Shown here piece by piece: positions 24,675 through 33,634 of a DNA stretch of 34,370 nucleotides (the stretch's first letter is position 1; each line of letters starts with the position of its first letter). Where the stretch lies: positions 1-34,370 of the forward strand of contig CANGOF010000017.1 in assembly GCA_947455515.1 (NCBI GenBank), read 5' to 3'. This DNA comes from Flavobacteriia bacterium. GTDB taxonomy: Bacteria > Bacteroidota > Bacteroidia > Flavobacteriales_D > Crocinitomicaceae. The notes under the pieces were generated by a model. That model was not told the origin of the DNA and made no database searches. It was given only the letters and a program-made list of their open reading frames with translations. Made by a program: the position numbers and the translations under genes.

Positions 24675-25729
24675 TGAACGAAACATTTGACCCAAATGGT
24701 GTTGGTATTGCAAATGGAAACATTTTTGGATTTCCAGTAACACAAGATGAAGCAGATATTATAATTACCCCTATTCCATGGGACGCAACAGCTTCTTATG
24801 GCAAAGGAACAAGTGATGGTCCGCAAGCAATTCTTGACGCATCTACACAATTAGATTTTTATCATTTTCAATTAGAGGAAGCATGGAAAACAAAAGTTTT
24901 CATGTCACCAATCTCAAAAGAATGGAAAAAGATAAATGACGATCTATGTTTGCGTGGGATGGATTACATTCGTTTTTTAGAAGAAGGTGGAAATATAGAT
25001 AATTCTCCCGAATTTTTAACTTTGATTAACGAAATGAATGAAGCTCAAAATGCTTTAAAAGACAATTTAAAGGAAAAATCAGTTTCATTATTAAAAAATG
25101 GTAAAATACCAGCAGTTTTAGGTGGAGAACATAGTACACCACTTGGATTAATCGAAGCTATTGACAGTTTAAATATCCCTTTCGGAATTTTACAAATTGA
25201 TGCTCATGCAGACTTAAGAGATGCTTACGAAGGTTTTGAACAATCACATGCCTCTATCATGTTTAATGCTCTTAAAAACTGTTCAAACATTGAAAAACTT
25301 GTGCAAGTTGGGATCAGAGATGTAGCTCAAAGTGAAATTGAATTGATAAATGCAAAAGAAAATATATCTACTTTTTTTGATTGGAAAATAAAACAAGATT
25401 TATTTGAAGGTAAAACTTGGAAAACGCTTGTTTCAGAAATTATTTCTGAATTACCACAAAAAGTATACATCTCTTTTGATATTGATGGACTTAAGCCATA
25501 TTTATGCCCAAATACCGGTACTCCGGTAGCTGGAGGGTTTGAACTTGATGAAATCAATTATTTATTCTTCTCATTAGTTGAATCAGGTAAAGAGATTGTT
25601 GGTTTTGATTTAAATGAAGTTGGCACAGATAGTACAAGTGATTGGGATGCAAATGTAGGAGCTCGTGCATTATGGAATTTAGTATGTGTTACAGAAAAAA
25701 GTAGAAGAATTCACGCATTAATTAAATAA
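24674..25729 (+). CDS. speB: Agmatinase-family ureohydrolase
   Basis: A 351-residue member of the arginase/agmatinase family. The two-manganese site is intact: His153 (GGEHST), Asp176, His178 and Asp180 (IDAHADLRD), Asp269 and Asp271 (SFDIDGLKP). Agmatinase cuts agmatine to putrescine and urea, the diamine used by the fused spermidine synthase encoded just upstream; one-base overlap with that gene supports the role. The usual DGLDP motif reads DGLKP here, leaving the metal ligands untouched. Substrate assignment rests on context, because arginase, formiminoglutamase and guanidinobutyrase share the fold. An arginine decarboxylase to supply agmatine is not in the window. Confidence 0.88.
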   Translation: MNETFDPNGVGIANGNIFGFPVTQDEADIIITPIPWDATASYGKGTSDGPQAILDASTQLDFYHFQLEEAWKTKVFMSPISKEWKKINDDLCLRGMDYIRFLEEGGNIDNSPEFLTLINEMNEAQNALKDNLKEKSVSLLKNGKIPAVLGGEHSTPLGLIEAIDSLNIPFGILQIDAHADLRDAYEGFEQSHASIMFNALKNCSNIEKLVQVGIRDVAQSEIELINAKENISTFFDWKIKQDLFEGKTWKTLVSEIISELPQKVYISFDIDGLKPYLCPNTGTPVAGGFELDEINYLFFSLVESGKEIVGFDLNEVGTDSTSDWDANVGARALWNLVCVTEKSRRIHALIK

Positions 25730-25735
25730 ATAATT

Positions 25736-26239
25736 ATGGTACGTTTACTTGTACGTTTACTTAGAATACTTTGTGTAACATCGATAGCTGCATTAATGAC
25801 ATCTTTAGTATCATTAATTAACAACACCCTAAATATATTTGAATGGTTATCATTCTCGAAAATTTCTATTAGTGTATTAATTTTTTCGTTAATATACCTA
25901 TTATTAGACGATAAAAGATCTTCATTGATTGGAATATTGGCTTTAAATTTTTCGATTATTGGAATTTCATTACTAATACTTTCTATTAATTTATCATTCT
26001 TAAATAACTACTGGAATATTTCTTTTGGTTTAATAATTCTAAGTTTCATGCTTGTTTTATATAGTAAGTTTAAACTTCATTCAATCGCAGAGAAATCAAT
26101 ATTTTACAGTTCATTTCTTATCCCTGTAGGTATAATATTTGCTGTTGAAAACAGTTTATTTTATATAATTTCTCTTACAATTTTAATTTTATTAAGCCTA
26201 ACTACAATTGTATTCGTATTTAAAGGCAAATCAAATTAA
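25736..26239 (+). CDS. Small polytopic membrane protein of unknown function
   Basis: A 167-residue hydrophobic protein that I do not recognise. About five to six membrane segments can be seen (near residues 12-30, 40-56, 60-85, 92-112 and a long stretch 122-162), with short loops and a C-terminal FKGKSN. It starts 6 bp after the agmatinase stop, so it is probably co-transcribed with the polyamine genes, though a link to polyamine transport is only a guess from position. The start contains a perfect 12-bp tandem duplication encoding VRLL twice. Its stop overlaps the convergent lptD stop. Confidence 0.72.
   Translation: MVRLLVRLLRILCVTSIAALMTSLVSLINNTLNIFEWLSFSKISISVLIFSLIYLLLDDKRSSLIGILALNFSIIGISLLILSINLSFLNNYWNISFGLIILSFMLVLYSKFKLHSIAEKSIFYSSFLIPVGIIFAVENSLFYIISLTILILLSLTTIVFVFKGKSN
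25739..25762 (+). repeat. 12-bp perfect tandem duplication at the start of a membrane protein gene
   Basis: GTACGTTTACTT occurs twice directly after the ATG and encodes VRLL-VRLL. The frame is kept. Confidence 0.9.
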
Positions 26240-28770
26240 AATACGCTTGGTGGTTTTCGAAGTTCAAGTTTAGCATCTTGTAATAAAGTTGCATTTGAAA
26301 AAAGTCGTAATAAGAAACTTTTATTTGTACCAATTGGAGTTACCCAAAAAGACAAATTCCAGCAATGTAAATTTCTAGTTAAGGTAAAATTACAGTTTGT
26401 TATTTTATTTGTTTTAATATCAAAATAAGCCGTACCTGAAACTTTCCAGCGTTTTGTAAAACTAATATCTCCATTCATTGAAAGTGTTTGTATAGTCGAA
26501 AAATTCGTTGAATTTATGATTGTTTTATTTGTATTCGTTTGAACTGTGAAAATATGTGTAAAATTCATTTTCCATGGAATTGTGAAATCTAAAAATCGTT
26601 CTGGGAACATCGAATAATAATGAATATCAGAATTATATTTTGTAGTAAAAGCATCTTTATTCTCCGCTAATTTCCGTTTACCTTCTTTAGTAGTTAAAGT
26701 CCATGTTGTATTGATACTTGAAGATAACAAACGTCCCAAAGATTGATGTGATTGAATCGCATATTCTTTTTTTGTTTTTCCAGTTATTGGATCCCAAGAA
26801 TAAGGACTAAATGTTGATGATGCAACTACACTTATAAACGTCCATGGACTAAATCGTAAAGAAAGATTTAGATTTGTTAATTTCATTGAGTCAGCTAAAA
26901 AATTGTAACTCCCATTAATTGAAAATGCATCTATAATTTTTGTTTTCTTAAACCCTGTTACAGTATCTTTTGATGATTTAGTTTTTAATTCCAACGTATT
27001 CATCAGATCAAATGTAAATAAACTTGCTGCATTCGTACTTGATTGCCGATAAAGCGAATTCTCAAAGACTGAGTATGAAATTGCTTTGTTATTAATATCG
27101 CTATAAAATGATTGATGCACTTGATTTTTTGGTATGTAAGTGTACCCAAAACTTGGAGTTAATATATGTCTAAGTAAAGGCTTCTTTTTCCCTAGAAATC
27201 TATAGTAAGTATAAACTTGCGATGTTCCTCTAATTGAAAAATTAACATCGTAAAATGCTCCTTGCTTTTGAAGTGTTTGATTAATTAATTTGTTAGTAAT
27301 TGAATCAAATTGTTTATTGGTTTGTTGAAAATCATAATAATTAGAATAATTTATTGTAGGAGTAATCGACCATGTATTTTTTAATACTTTCATGGTTGAA
27401 GTAATCGTAATATTCTGTTTAAACCCATTAATAAACTTGTTTTTTATTGCAGAAAAATATTTTGTTCGAATTAAAGAATCTGCAAAAGTAGATATGTTTT
27501 TACCTTCAAAACCATAAGACATATTTATTTTATCATACCAGCGATCCCCTCCTATTCTATTTTTAAACAACACTTTGGTGGGTGCAAAACGAGTGACATT
27601 AAAAGTAAGAATTGGCGAGGTAACATCCATCATTTTAGTTATCGAATTTTGACTACTACTAATCTTAATCCCAAGCGTCATTGGTTTATTTGGAAAAGAA
27701 CGTGTAATATTAATATCCGATTTCATTGTGTTAGACAAATAATTAGGATTTATAGGATTTACAGTATTCTTGTTATTATTATCCGATACAAAATTTACAT
27801 TTGAACTGAAATTCCAATACGGATTCGATTTACTATCTTTAGAATGTTGCCAAATTAGACTAAATTTTTCGCCTAACTTCTTATGAGGAAACGATTGATA
27901 ATTCTGTTGGTAAAGTAAATTTAGTCTTCCATTAAATTTGTATTTCACTTTATATTCAGTATTATTTGACAGTAGCCAACTACCACTAGTATAAATATTA
28001 GCTAAAAAAGTCGTGTGTAAACTATCATTAATAGGTAAATAATAACCCAAATCAGAAATCCCCATTCCAAAAATAGATGTTGGAGCAAATTTTGGAACTA
28101 ATATTCCTGACTTACCTTTTTTTATATCTTTAGGTTTAGATTGAGGTATTACTAAATAAGGTAGGCCAATTGGTAATGAAATATCTCGTAAATAAACATT
28201 CATTTTTTTAGATACAATTTTTTTATTGGGAATGAGAACTGCCTTAGATAAATGAAAATGAAAGTGAGGTTCCCTCAAATCACAAGTAGTAAACATTCCA
28301 TCTCTAAAATGAATTTCTTCAGTTGGATGTCTTTTTGCTACAGACATTTGCAAATACATTTCCTCTTGTTTTATAGCTGCCTCTTGAATATATCCTTTCT
28401 TAGTTTTTAAATTAAAACGAATGGTTCCAGCTCGAAATTCCTCTCCATTTTGAATGATAATTGGTTCACCAACCCGAGAATTATCCCCTAATAATTTATA
28501 GGTCGCATAAACTTCTTCATTAACCATATCAAAAACAATATAGTGCGCTGAAAGTTTTACATCATTATATTCTAACTTAGCTTCTCCATATAAATAAACT
28601 TTTTTATTTTTTAAATCATTATAAATAGAATCTTTAGCAGAATACTTTCCAATATTTTGAATGGATACATCAGAAGTATAGATTGTGTCTTTTTGTGAAT
28701 AACCAAGTATTGAAACAAAGTTTATTAACAATGAAACGAAGAAAAATTGATATGAATAGACAATTTTCAC
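26236..28770 (-). CDS. lptD: LPS-assembly protein LptD (Bacteroidota type)
   Basis: An 844-residue outer-membrane protein. The signal peptide spans about residues 1-26 (ending LGYSQ). Residues ~35-170 are the periplasmic OstA/LptA-like beta-jellyroll (KKVYLYGEAKLEYNDVKLSAHYIVFD), which receives LPS from the Lpt bridge. The rest is the LptD barrel, with the Bacteroidota-typical LPIGLPYLVIPQSKPKDIKKGKSG region. Such proteins place LPS in the outer leaflet, usually with the lipoprotein LptE, which is not visible here. The start is GTG at 28770: an in-frame TAG lies just upstream, there is no upstream ATG, and the signal peptide begins right there. It is divergent from the amidase and overlaps the convergent gene by 4 bp at the stops. 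Confidence 0.92.
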   Translation of the reverse strand: MKIVYSYQFFFVSLLINFVSILGYSQKDTIYTSDVSIQNIGKYSAKDSIYNDLKNKKVYLYGEAKLEYNDVKLSAHYIVFDMVNEEVYATYKLLGDNSRVGEPIIIQNGEEFRAGTIRFNLKTKKGYIQEAAIKQEEMYLQMSVAKRHPTEEIHFRDGMFTTCDLREPHFHFHLSKAVLIPNKKIVSKKMNVYLRDISLPIGLPYLVIPQSKPKDIKKGKSGILVPKFAPTSIFGMGISDLGYYLPINDSLHTTFLANIYTSGSWLLSNNTEYKVKYKFNGRLNLLYQQNYQSFPHKKLGEKFSLIWQHSKDSKSNPYWNFSSNVNFVSDNNNKNTVNPINPNYLSNTMKSDINITRSFPNKPMTLGIKISSSQNSITKMMDVTSPILTFNVTRFAPTKVLFKNRIGGDRWYDKINMSYGFEGKNISTFADSLIRTKYFSAIKNKFINGFKQNITITSTMKVLKNTWSITPTINYSNYYDFQQTNKQFDSITNKLINQTLQKQGAFYDVNFSIRGTSQVYTYYRFLGKKKPLLRHILTPSFGYTYIPKNQVHQSFYSDINNKAISYSVFENSLYRQSSTNAASLFTFDLMNTLELKTKSSKDTVTGFKKTKIIDAFSINGSYNFLADSMKLTNLNLSLRFSPWTFISVVASSTFSPYSWDPITGKTKKEYAIQSHQSLGRLLSSSINTTWTLTTKEGKRKLAENKDAFTTKYNSDIHYYSMFPERFLDFTIPWKMNFTHIFTVQTNTNKTIINSTNFSTIQTLSMNGDISFTKRWKVSGTAYFDIKTNKITNCNFTLTRNLHCWNLSFWVTPIGTNKSFLLRLFSNATLLQDAKLELRKPPSVF

Positions 28771-28783
28771 TAATAGATATATC

Positions 28784-28791
28784 TAAATTTG
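28784..28791 (+). promoter_or_regulatory. -7 promoter element of the amidase-mlaD-FeS operon
   Basis: TAAATTTG matches TAnnTTTG. Transcription would start near 28797, leaving ~15 nt before the ATG at 28812. No good TTG lies at the usual distance, so support is partial. Confidence 0.5.
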
Positions 28792-28811
28792 TTTTTTTAG
28801 CAATAGAGACG

Positions 28812-30017
28812 ATGCAAAACTATAAAAATACAAGTATCTTACCATATAAAAAACGATTTTACTTTCGAAGAGTCATAGTATTGCTAATTATTGTTCTGAA
28901 TTCAATACCACTTTATAGCCAAAAAAAATCGGATATAAACACAATAAAAACGGTTTGTATAGATGCAGGTCATGGCGGTAAAGATCCTGGTTGCCACGGT
29001 AGTTCAGCAAATGAAAAAACAGTTTGTCTTCAAATAGCTTTATTATTAGGTGCAAAAATTAAAGAAGCCTATCCATCAATCAATGTGATTTACACAAGAG
29101 ATACAGATGTATTTGTAGAATTAGATGACAGAGCTAAAATTGCTAATCGTAATAATGCTGACTTATTTATATGTATCCATGCAAATTCAGCAGCTCCAGC
29201 AGCTTATGGATCAGAAACATTTGTATTAGGTTTACATAGAGCTGAATCACAACAAAAAATTGCAGACCGTGAAAATAGCACCATCTATTTAGAAGAAGAT
29301 AAAGGTGCAAAATATAAAGACTTTGACATGAGTCCAGACGCAATTATTGCCAGACAATTACAACTATCCATTTTTTTAGACCATTCCATAAGATTTGCTG
29401 AAATTCTACAAACAGAATTTAAAGAAATTGGAAGGTATAATCGAGGAGTTAAACAGGCTGGTTTTTTGGTTTTATATAAAACAACAATGCCTTCCGTATT
29501 AATTGAAACTGGTTTTTTAACAAATCCCTCCGATGAACTATTTTTAAAAAATCCGGAATCTCAAAACAAAATGGCTAGCGCCATGTTTGAGTCGTTCAAA
29601 AAATACAAAAATGAATTAGATGGTGTAGATGAAATAAAAAGTGATAAAAAAACAATAAATGATCCAACATTAAAAAACAGCACAATTATTGAACAATCAA
29701 ATACTCCAAAAGAGGAAAAAACAGAGACCTCTGAACAAAACAAAAAATCTACAATTATTTTCAAAGTTCAGTTAGAAACATCGGATAAAAAACTATCTTT
29801 AAAGTCACAAAAGTATACAGGAATCAGGATTGAAGAAGAAAAGGATGGAGTAATATTTAAATACATTACTGGATCATTTGAAAATGATTTTGAATCTGCA
29901 AATGCATTAAAAAATGAAATGAGAAAAAAAGGTTTTAGTGCAGCTTTTGTTTTTGCAACAGAAAATGGAGTAAGAATTCCATTAAATCAAGCAATTAACA
30001 AAATAATAAAGAAATAA
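28812..30017 (+). CDS. N-acetylmuramoyl-L-alanine amidase (Amidase_3) with SPOR-like tail
   Basis: A 401-residue exported peptidoglycan amidase. The N-terminal signal peptide is VIVLLIIVLNSIPLYSQ (about 21-37). The Amidase_3 domain (~45-245) has zinc ligands His54 (IDAGHGGKDPG), Glu68 (SSANEKT) and His123 (CIHANS), and catalytic Glu232 (VLIETGFLTNPSDE). A charged Lys/Ser/Thr linker follows, then a C-terminal SPOR-like domain (~315-400: FKVQLETS, FKYITGSF, RKKGFSAAFVF), which in other bacteria binds denuded septal glycan. It cuts stem peptides from N-acetylmuramic acid, probably at cell division. Longer in-frame starts at 28683 and 28752 add residues before the signal sequence, and the first overlaps lptD, so the ATG at 28812 is chosen. 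It heads a six-gene operon. Confidence 0.93.
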   Translation: MQNYKNTSILPYKKRFYFRRVIVLLIIVLNSIPLYSQKKSDINTIKTVCIDAGHGGKDPGCHGSSANEKTVCLQIALLLGAKIKEAYPSINVIYTRDTDVFVELDDRAKIANRNNADLFICIHANSAAPAAYGSETFVLGLHRAESQQKIADRENSTIYLEEDKGAKYKDFDMSPDAIIARQLQLSIFLDHSIRFAEILQTEFKEIGRYNRGVKQAGFLVLYKTTMPSVLIETGFLTNPSDELFLKNPESQNKMASAMFESFKKYKNELDGVDEIKSDKKTINDPTLKNSTIIEQSNTPKEEKTETSEQNKKSTIIFKVQLETSDKKLSLKSQKYTGIRIEEEKDGVIFKYITGSFENDFESANALKNEMRKKGFSAAFVFATENGVRIPLNQAINKIIKK

Positions 30018-30018
30018 A

Positions 30019-31056
30019 TTGAGATTAAGTAAGGAAATAAAATTAGGATTGATTGCAATATGTGCTATTGCTTTAATAATTACAGGAGTTAATTTTTTAA
30101 AAGGAAGTAGTTTTCTTGGAGGTGATGATATCTATTATGGCTATTTTCCAACTTCAGGAGGGATTATGCCAGCAAGTTCTGTTGCGGTAAATGGCGTTGG
30201 AGTAGGTAAAGTTTTATCTATCGAATATGTACCAAATGAGATTTTAGAACGAAAAGTAAAAGTTACTTTTAATATACAAAATAAAGATATCAAAATACCT
30301 AAGGGATCAAAAATTCAAATTGGATCTTTAGATTTATTTAACAAAGCAATTATTTTAACCTTTGCTGATGATATCAGTAAAGGTTATCATAAATCTGGAG
30401 CTATGTTTCAAGGTTCAGTTGCTTTAGACATGACTCAACAAGTGCAAGCTATGGCTGATCCTGTCTCTAAAAAACTACAGCATTTAATGGGAAACATAGA
30501 CCGAATGGTTAACTCTATTACAGTGCTTTTTGATACTACACGAGGCACCAACGATATACGATCAAGTATTAACGAAGCAAAGTTAGCAATCAAAAGATTC
30601 GGAAACTTATCGTTAGAAATGAATGATTTAGTTAGAGAAGAAAAAATCAAACTGAGTGATATACTACAAAATGTAGCTAATATTACAAGAAACTTAGATA
30701 AAAGTAATAAAGAGATTTCTGCAATTTTAGGAAATGCACATACATTTTCGAATGATTTAGTTAAATCTAATTTTAAAGATGTCATTTCTGGCGCTCATAA
30801 AACAATCACAACCATTAATAAAGCGTTAGAAGAAACAGAGCAAAATAGAGGGAATCTGTCCAAACTTTTAAAAGACGAAACGTTATATAATGAATTGGTA
30901 AATTCCAATAAAAAAATTCAAATCATATTAGATGATTTACACGAACATCCAGAAAAATATATAAAACTATCTGTATTTAGTAGAAGACCAAAAGGTCTTC
31001 AAATAACTAAAAAAGATGAAGAAAAATTAAAGAAAATATTAGATTCAATACCATAA
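30019..31056 (+). CDS. mlaD: MlaD/MCE family lipid-transport protein
   Basis: A 345-residue membrane-anchored protein: one N-terminal membrane segment (LGLIAICAIALIITGVNFL, about 9-27), then an MCE domain (~36-130, with FPTSGGIMPASSVAVNGVGVGKV), then a long helical region to the end. MCE proteins form hexameric rings or tubes that carry phospholipids between inner and outer membranes. The start is TTG at 30019, one base after the amidase stop; it is the only start that keeps the membrane segment whole, and the next Met lies beyond it. MlaE and MlaF partners are not in the window. The amidase-mlaD order is one I recall as common in Bacteroidota. Confidence 0.92.
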   Translation: MRLSKEIKLGLIAICAIALIITGVNFLKGSSFLGGDDIYYGYFPTSGGIMPASSVAVNGVGVGKVLSIEYVPNEILERKVKVTFNIQNKDIKIPKGSKIQIGSLDLFNKAIILTFADDISKGYHKSGAMFQGSVALDMTQQVQAMADPVSKKLQHLMGNIDRMVNSITVLFDTTRGTNDIRSSINEAKLAIKRFGNLSLEMNDLVREEKIKLSDILQNVANITRNLDKSNKEISAILGNAHTFSNDLVKSNFKDVISGAHKTITTINKALEETEQNRGNLSKLLKDETLYNELVNSNKKIQIILDDLHEHPEKYIKLSVFSRRPKGLQITKKDEEKLKKILDSIP

Positions 31057-31065
31057 AACCATCGT

Positions 31066-32370
31066 ATGTCAATTATTATTTTTAGTATCCTTTTTATCAC
31101 AGGATTTTACTTTTTTAGTAAAAACATTTTACAAGTGCGCTCAAACATTCTATTAGGTAAAGAAATAAATAGAACTGACAATTCTTCCGAACGATGGAAA
31201 ACAATGATTCTTGTGGCTTTAGGACAGAAAAAAATGTTTACAAGGCCTATTCCTGCCCTACTCCATTTGTGTTTATATGCTGCATTTATTATCACACAGA
31301 TAGAATTAGTAGAGATATTTACAGATGGATTTACAAATTCACATCGTTTCTTTAAACCATTTTTGGATGGATTTTATACGTTTATGATAAGTTTCATTGA
31401 GATTTTATCCATTTTAGCATTAATTGGAACAATCGCTTTCCTTTCCAGAAGAAATCTACTTAAACTTCCTCGTTTAAACATGAAAGAATTAGCAGGTTGG
31501 CCTAAAAATGATGCCAATTTAATTTTATTAATGGAAATTGTTTTGGTGACATTTATTTTTACGATGAATGGTGCAGATGAAGCTATTCTAAATTTAAAGG
31601 GTTCTTCCTATGATTTCGCGGTATCTTCCCATCTTGCAAATTTATTATTCGGTGGATTTGAAGAACATACACTGCACGTATTCGAACAAATAGGATGGTG
31701 GGGACATTTAATAATGGTTTTTACATTTTTAAATTACTTACCCTATTCTAAACATTTCCATATTGTATTAGCTTTTCCAAATACCTATTATTCTAATTTA
31801 GAAAAGAAAGGAAAATTTACCAATTTAGCTTCTGTAACGGAAGAAGTGAAAAAGATGATGGATCCATCCATCGACTCTTTTGCAACTACTGGTAACGAAG
31901 GAGATGTTCCATCTCGTTTTGGTGCAAAAGATATTACCGATTTAACTTGGAAAAATTTACTAGATGCATATACTTGTACTGAATGTGGTAGATGTACCTC
32001 TTCATGTCCAGCAAACCAAACTGGTAAATTGTTATCTCCTAGAAAAATCATGATGGATACACGTGATCGAATGGTTGAGATAAGAGAAGGAATACGTAAA
32101 AATGGTAAAGACTTCACCGACGGTAAAAGTTTATTAGGTGATTACATTACTGAAGAAGAAATTTGGGCATGTACTTCATGTAATGCTTGTGTTCAAGAAT
32201 GTCCTGTTAATATAGATCCACTATCCATTATTGTAGATTTAAGAAGATATCTAGTAATGGAAGAATCAAAAATGCCAACCGAATTAACTGGAATGTTGAC
32301 AAATATTGAAAATAATGGTGCTCCTTGGCAGTTTTCACCTTCAGATCGAGGTAACTGGATTAATGAATAG
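31066..32370 (+). CDS. Membrane-bound 4Fe-4S dicluster protein (heterodisulfide-reductase-like)
   Basis: A 434-residue protein of two parts. Residues ~1-230 contain about five membrane segments with His residues in LLHLCLYAAF and in HTLHVFEQIGWWGHLIM and YSKHFHIVLAF, as in b-heme-binding NarI/HdrE-like subunits. Residues ~295-385 form a soluble Fe-S domain with two clusters: Cys304, 307, 310, 314 (CTECGRCTSSCP) and Cys369, 372, 375, 379 (CTSCNACVQECP). This architecture carries electrons between a quinone/heme membrane part and a cytoplasmic redox partner. That partner is most likely the CCG-domain protein encoded two genes downstream. The physiological donor and acceptor are unknown. Confidence 0.9.
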   Translation: MSIIIFSILFITGFYFFSKNILQVRSNILLGKEINRTDNSSERWKTMILVALGQKKMFTRPIPALLHLCLYAAFIITQIELVEIFTDGFTNSHRFFKPFLDGFYTFMISFIEILSILALIGTIAFLSRRNLLKLPRLNMKELAGWPKNDANLILLMEIVLVTFIFTMNGADEAILNLKGSSYDFAVSSHLANLLFGGFEEHTLHVFEQIGWWGHLIMVFTFLNYLPYSKHFHIVLAFPNTYYSNLEKKGKFTNLASVTEEVKKMMDPSIDSFATTGNEGDVPSRFGAKDITDLTWKNLLDAYTCTECGRCTSSCPANQTGKLLSPRKIMMDTRDRMVEIREGIRKNGKDFTDGKSLLGDYITEEEIWACTSCNACVQECPVNIDPLSIIVDLRRYLVMEESKMPTELTGMLTNIENNGAPWQFSPSDRGNWINE

Positions 32371-32424
32371 TAGGTAATAAGCAAAAGAGAGGGAAAATCG
32401 AAATTGAAAATTAAAATATAGAAT

Positions 32425-32838
32425 ATGGAACTAATACCTTTAAGTGAAAATGGACATGCATTAAGTCCGGTTTTACCAGAAAATGTAAAAAATTACTTAA
32501 TTGATATTGACGGTACAATTTGTGATGATATTCCAAACGAAGAACCAGAAAGAATGCTAACTGCAGCAGTTTATCCAGAAGCATTAGTTACATTAAATAA
32601 GTGGTATGACGAAGGTCATATTATTACATTTTTCACATCCAGAACTGAAGAGCACAGAGCATTTACAGAACAATGGTTGGCGGAACACGGTTTCAAATAC
32701 CATGGAATTGTTATGGGGAAACCTCGAGGAGGAAATTACCATTGGATCGATAATCATATGGTTAGAGCAACACAATACAAAGGTAAATTTACCGATCTAG
32801 TAGAACAGCAAGTTACTATTCAAGTATTTGAAAAATAA
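32425..32838 (+). CDS. HAD-superfamily-like small phosphatase
   Basis: A 137-residue soluble protein. The HAD motif I is LIDIDGTICDD with Asp27 and Asp29; motif II is the Thr/Ser in ITFFTSRTEEH; the third motif would include Lys in MGKPRGG and the acidic residue in HWIDNHM. The short length means only a minimal core without a cap, like polynucleotide-3'-phosphatase or LNS2-type HADs. Homologues in Bacteroidota are, as far as I recall, sometimes labelled phosphoheptose isomerase, which the motifs do not support. It sits between the two Fe-S genes, 54 bp after the first and one base before the second. Substrate unknown. Confidence 0.78.
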   Translation: MELIPLSENGHALSPVLPENVKNYLIDIDGTICDDIPNEEPERMLTAAVYPEALVTLNKWYDEGHIITFFTSRTEEHRAFTEQWLAEHGFKYHGIVMGKPRGGNYHWIDNHMVRATQYKGKFTDLVEQQVTIQVFEK

Positions 32839-32839
32839 T

Positions 32840-33634
32840 ATGAGTACAGAATTTAAAGTATCAACCATGGCCGAAATGATGGCAAATGGTGAAACACCAG
32901 ACATTTTGTTTTGGGTAGGTTGTTCTGGTAGTTTTGATGACAGGGCAAAAAAAATAACGAAAGCAGTGGCTAAAATTTTACATCACTGTAATGTAAAATT
33001 TGCAGTCTTAGGTGCTGAAGAAAGTTGTACTGGTGATCCAGCTAAACGAGCAGGAAATGAATTTACATTTCAAATGCAAGCGATGATGAATATACAAGTC
33101 CTAGATGCATATGAAGTAAAAAAAATAGTTACAGCATGTCCTCATTGTTTTAATACATTAAAAAATGAATATCCTGAACTTGGTGGAAATTATGAAGTAA
33201 TTCATCATACCCAATTAATTCAGGATTTAATTAATCAAGGAAAACTTGGATTAGAAGGTAGTCAAACATATAAAGGAAAAAAAATAACCTTTCATGACCC
33301 ATGTTATTTAGGTCGTGCAAATGACGTATATGAAGCTCCGCGTGCATTGATTGAAAAATTAGATGCTGAATTAATTGAGATGAAACGTTGTAAAACAACA
33401 GGACTATGTTGTGGAGCTGGAGGAGCACAAATGTTCAAAGAAGCTGAGAAAGGAAATAAAGAAATTAATATTGAAAGAACAGAAGATGCATTAGAAACCA
33501 ATGCAACTATTATTGCGACTGGATGTCCATTTTGTAATACTATGATGACGGATGGCGTAAAGAATTTCAATAAAGAACATGACATTCAAGTATTGGATGT
33601 TGCAGAATTAATAGCAAATGCAGCAGATTTATAA
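32840..33634 (+). CDS. CCG-domain (Fe-S)-binding protein, HdrB/GlpC-like
   Basis: A 264-residue soluble protein with two cysteine-rich CCG domains. The second is complete: Cys155 (HDPCYLGR), Cys190-Cys191 (GLCCGAGGAQM), and Cys229/Cys232 (TGCPFCNTM). The first has Cys in WVGCSGSFDD, EESCTGDP and CPHC. CCG domains hold a noncubane 4Fe-4S cluster or zinc in heterodisulfide reductase HdrB, LutA, and GlpC-like proteins. Together with the membrane 4Fe-4S protein it likely makes a split HdrDE/GlpC-type redox unit. An in-frame TTG at 32828 overlaps the HAD gene and is rejected in favour of the ATG at 32840, one base after the HAD stop. Confidence 0.9.
   Translation: MSTEFKVSTMAEMMANGETPDILFWVGCSGSFDDRAKKITKAVAKILHHCNVKFAVLGAEESCTGDPAKRAGNEFTFQMQAMMNIQVLDAYEVKKIVTACPHCFNTLKNEYPELGGNYEVIHHTQLIQDLINQGKLGLEGSQTYKGKKITFHDPCYLGRANDVYEAPRALIEKLDAELIEMKRCKTTGLCCGAGGAQMFKEAEKGNKEINIERTEDALETNATIIATGCPFCNTMMTDGVKNFNKEHDIQVLDVAELIANAADL

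Noticed and set aside
28683-28811. Longer amidase start overlapping lptD
   Set aside because: The extra residues precede the signal sequence and lie within the divergent lptD coding and promoter region.
32828-32839. TTG start of the CCG protein inside the HAD gene
   Set aside because: An ATG one base after the HAD stop fits better.
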